A stretch of DNA of 64,000 nucleotides from Gp6-AA45 sp035652075. Lineage in GTDB: Bacteria; Acidobacteriota; Vicinamibacteria; Vicinamibacterales; CAVVIG01. The notes beneath the pieces are model-generated. The model made no database searches and was not told the origin of the DNA. It saw only the letters and a program-made list of their open reading frames with translations. The stretch covers positions 12,462 through 76,461 of the forward strand of contig DASREL010000060.1 of assembly GCA_035652075.1 (NCBI GenBank), read 5' to 3'. Shown here in pieces: positions 62,801-64,000 of this stretch; position 1 is the stretch's first letter; each line of letters opens with the position of its first letter. Position numbers and translations under genes: made by a program.

Positions 62801-63441
62801 TGCTCGCTGAGCGCGGTGACCGCTTCGTGCAGTCGCGCGCCGGCGGCCGTCTCCTGGCGCGTCGCAATCGCCTGGTTGTCCACCGACGCGAGCAGCAGGA
62901 CCGGGAGGAGGGCGACGAGCACGAACGCGTGGAATGCGTACGCGCGCAGCCGCATCCGCTCCGGCCGCCAGCCGGTCGCGACGTCGATCCACGGCGCGAG
63001 CACCACCGCGATCAACTCGGCGACGACGATGGCGACGAGCGCGTTCAGCACGAGCTGCAGCGCGATCGGCCAGATGGTCTGGCGCAGGTAACCGACGCCG
63101 TAGACTTGCGGCGTCACCACCAGCGTCGCTGCGACGACGATCCAGACGAGACCAGCCGACACGATCGGCGATCGCCCGCGCCTGGCGAACCATCCGACGA
63201 CGAGCGCTTCGATCGGAAACACGACCAGCGACATCGGCGTGGAGCGCACGATGCCGAGCGTGCTGATCACCGCTGCGGCAACGCCAGGGCCCGGTCCAAA
63301 GAGGATCGCGATCGGCAGCGTCACCATGCGTCCGAGCAGCAGCGGCGCGACGACCGCGCCGAACGGCAGCACGTTGATGACGAGGCCCAAGACGCCGCAC
63401 AGCGCGGCGAGGCCGACGCGTCGGACCGTCCCCTGATTCAT
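59860..63441 (-). CDS. Hybrid sensor histidine kinase with two receivers and HPt
   Basis: A 1193-residue protein. About seven N-terminal membrane helices resemble a MASE1-type sensor (residues 10-170). A periplasmic dCache-like region (about 190-430) follows, then a HAMP-linker, HisKA with ANVSHEIRTPLNGIIGMTEL (His near 577), HATPase with DSGIGVPPEKQQTIFEPFKQADGSTTRRFGGTGLGLSI, two receiver domains (LLDANMPHMDGFD and LMDVQMPEMGGFEAT) and a C-terminal HPt (AAHALKGAAANF). It would run a full phosphorelay. It is divergent from a response regulator, its likely partner. The start ATG at 63441 is preferred to one at 63459. The 3' end lies in a tandem repeat. Confidence 0.93.
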   Translation of the reverse strand: MNQGTVRRVGLAALCGVLGLVINVLPFGAVVAPLLLGRMVTLPIAILFGPGPGVAAAVISTLGIVRSTPMSLVVFPIEALVVGWFARRGRSPIVSAGLVWIVVAATLVVTPQVYGVGYLRQTIWPIALQLVLNALVAIVVAELIAVVLAPWIDVATGWRPERMRLRAYAFHAFVLVALLPVLLLASVDNQAIATRQETAAGARLHEAVTALSEHIDEYVTSHAQAVQAVAALFANAKLDHVDRELILAQHRQFYPGFVTLFHADRRGIVQEISTNAESALTPINDRQYFIDAVASRRLAISDVIIGRLSHVAIVTMAMPIIGADASVIGVAGGSLDLSRFERFVEDFNTLPDARVTIVDQHDRVIYATEKTGYTALQSLSSDDLLRSASASHEGVFRYDRRGSADASGIGRLAASAVISAAGWRVFVEQPLLDLRLQSTGYYAITLTLLFLAMGGAVLGARGFAAGVTRPLEDLVTIVRNVSAHGAPTQAHFSSSPPAEIATLIEDVQGMQGRLSDSYQQLEQALVARERLNTELRALTEDLDRKVRERTAELAAATRIAEEASQAKSEFLANVSHEIRTPLNGIIGMTELALDTPLSHEQREYLSMVKSSADALLAILNDILDFSKIEMRKLELERIPFSIRDHLADLVKPLALRAEQKGLELVCHVLPDVPHAAIGDPGRLRQVLVNLIGNAIKFTERGQILVQVEIEAKTDEHYRLHYFVSDSGIGVPPEKQQTIFEPFKQADGSTTRRFGGTGLGLSISTTLVSMMGGRIWVNSAPNEGSTFHFTVLLGITDVRPEMLALDLTDVRVLIVDDNAVNRRVLHDLLLRWKMRPSVAASGQAAIEMMTAARADGKPYALVLLDANMPHMDGFDVAARIRAEPTLGGATIMMLSSSGQHGEAVRCEELGIAHHLTKPVDQRDLLSAISRVLARDHAPRAPLPASMLPTDLPERRLHVLLAEDNVVNQRLAASLLERRGHRVTIAANGREAVNAHAKQTFDAVLMDVQMPEMGGFEATAAIRTREQSAGGRVPIIAMTAHAMKGDRERCLAAGMDEYLTKPLDSRRLCRVVEDLVAHRPPPPEPDTTSIIEPILARVGGDRELLAEISRLFVEDAPRHLERIDRAIAASDSDALRRAAHALKGAAANFDADEVVALARTLEESGRASTFDEAPRAVEQLKLEIDRLLSVLRSIT

Positions 63442-63467
63442 GGTCGTGGAGGCGCACATTGTATACT
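63438..63467. promoter_or_regulatory. Shared GTATAC -10 region for divergent kinase and regulator genes
   Basis: TATACT at 63462-63467 serves the plus strand six bases before GTG at 63474; TATACA on the minus strand (63465-63460) lies 18 bases before the kinase ATG. GTATAC itself is palindromic. A weak -35-like TTCATG (63438) lies 18 bases upstream of the plus-strand box. The geometry is suggestive only. Confidence 0.4.
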
Positions 63468-63473
63468 TCGCGC

Positions 63474-64000
63474 GTGCAAGTGCTCATCGCCGAAGACGAC
63501 CGCGTCACAGGCGAAATCCTCGGCCGCACCCTCCAGCGCTGGAACTACACGACGACCGTCGTCGGCGACGGTGCGCAGGCGTGGGAATTCCTGGGCAAGG
63601 CGAACGCGCCGACGCTGGCGATCCTCGACTGGATGATGCCGGAGATGGACGGCACGGAAGTCTGCCGCCGCGTGCGCGCCGACTTGCCGCTCGCGAACAT
63701 GTACTTGCTGCTGGTCACCGCGCGCGAGAGCCGCGGCGACGTCATCGCCGGTCTGGAGGCGGGCGCGGACGACTACATCATCAAGCCGTTCGATCCCGAT
63801 GAACTGCGCGCGCGCGTCGCCGTCGGCGTGCGCGTCCTGTCGCTGCAGCAGAAGCTCGCCGAGCGGGTCGACGAGCTACAAACCGCGCTGTCGAACGTGA
63901 AGCAGTTGCGCGGCCTCCTGCCGATTTGCAGCTACTGCAAACGGATTCGCGGGGACGATCAATATTGGCAGCAGGTCGAAGGCTACATCGCGGAGCACTC
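63474..64000 (+). CDS. Response regulator with REC domain (3' end outside window)
   Basis: The first 175 codons of a response regulator. The REC domain has VLIAEDDRVTGEIL at the start, LAILDWMMPEMDGTEVCRRVR with the phosphoacceptor Asp, and DDYIIKPFDPDELRARV with the conserved Lys. A coiled linker (LSLQQKLAERVDELQTAL) and ICSYCKRIRGDDQYWQQVEGYIAEH follow, the Cys-x2-Cys tail seen in regulators lacking a DNA-binding domain. GTG at 63474 is the start; no Shine-Dalgarno precedes it, but a TATACT box is six bases upstream. It is probably paired with the divergent hybrid kinase. Confidence 0.85.
   Translation, partial: MQVLIAEDDRVTGEILGRTLQRWNYTTTVVGDGAQAWEFLGKANAPTLAILDWMMPEMDGTEVCRRVRADLPLANMYLLLVTARESRGDVIAGLEAGADDYIIKPFDPDELRARVAVGVRVLSLQQKLAERVDELQTALSNVKQLRGLLPICSYCKRIRGDDQYWQQVEGYIAEH

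Overview
The window is a GC-rich chromosomal segment whose gene content suggests a soil- or sediment-type acidobacterium, probably near the class Vicinamibacteria. This is an inference from DUF2934, the Ku/LigD pair, the GlgE pathway and the many signalling proteins; no rRNA is present to confirm it. Codon use is fairly even. There is no transposase, integrase, phage gene or CRISPR array.

Bases 1-18077 are one plus-strand polysaccharide operon. From start to end it holds a partial GT4, a Wzy-like polymerase, eight further GT4/GT2 glycosyltransferases plus two more after the epimerase, four methyltransferases (two of the FkbM type), a Wzx-like flippase, an Fcl-like sugar epimerase/reductase and a monotopic phosphoglycosyl transferase. 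All 17 junctions in this stretch overlap, mostly as ATGA or GTGA. A geranylgeranyl-reductase-like flavoprotein (18086) and an NTP_transf_5 nucleotidyltransferase (19244) follow, then a 1154-residue secreted repeat protein (20427).

Bases 23936-28763 hold the most interesting locus, a compact lasso-peptide cluster. It has a PqqD-type leader-binding protein, a transglutaminase-like B2 leader peptidase, an asparagine-synthetase-like cyclase, a 61-residue precursor with the canonical lasso leader motif and a predicted Gly1-Asp8 ring, a PRMT-like methyltransferase whose C-terminus resembles PqqD, and an HPr-kinase-like protein. The methyltransferase and kinase point to a tailored peptide. No dedicated ABC exporter or isopeptidase is visible.

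Bases 28750-33913 (minus strand) return to polysaccharide: a small secreted protein, a Wzc-type co-polymerase/tyrosine kinase, a second O-antigen-ligase-like membrane protein and a PhyH-like dioxygenase. The AT-rich region upstream carries several palindromes. One 14-mer there, TGACAATAACGTCA, recurs exactly at 53940 upstream of an ExeA/PEP-CTERM-type ATPase, suggesting one regulator for both loci.

Bases 34117-41904 hold a DUF3810 metalloprotease-like protein, truA, an FHA-GAF-SpoIIE phosphatase, a cold-shock protein, three tRNAs (Lys-CTT, Arg-CCG, Arg-TCG), two small acidic proteins and the NHEJ pair Ku/LigD with a DUF2934 protein. Bases 41978-49361 are a glgX-glgE-treS/pep2 operon that makes alpha-glucan through maltose-1-phosphate. 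Bases 49388-53786 are GNAT, HD-GYP/GAF/GGDEF, GrpE and a sulfite-oxidase-like enzyme. The rest holds the ATPase, an HGSNAT-like acyltransferase, a PIG-L deacetylase, tRNA-His, a GGDEF protein, a secreted protein, CsbD, a large hybrid histidine kinase and a divergent response regulator cut by the window end.

Several transcription-unit-leading genes have a TAnnnT box only 5-9 nt before the start codon and no Shine-Dalgarno sequence, which suggests leaderless mRNAs.
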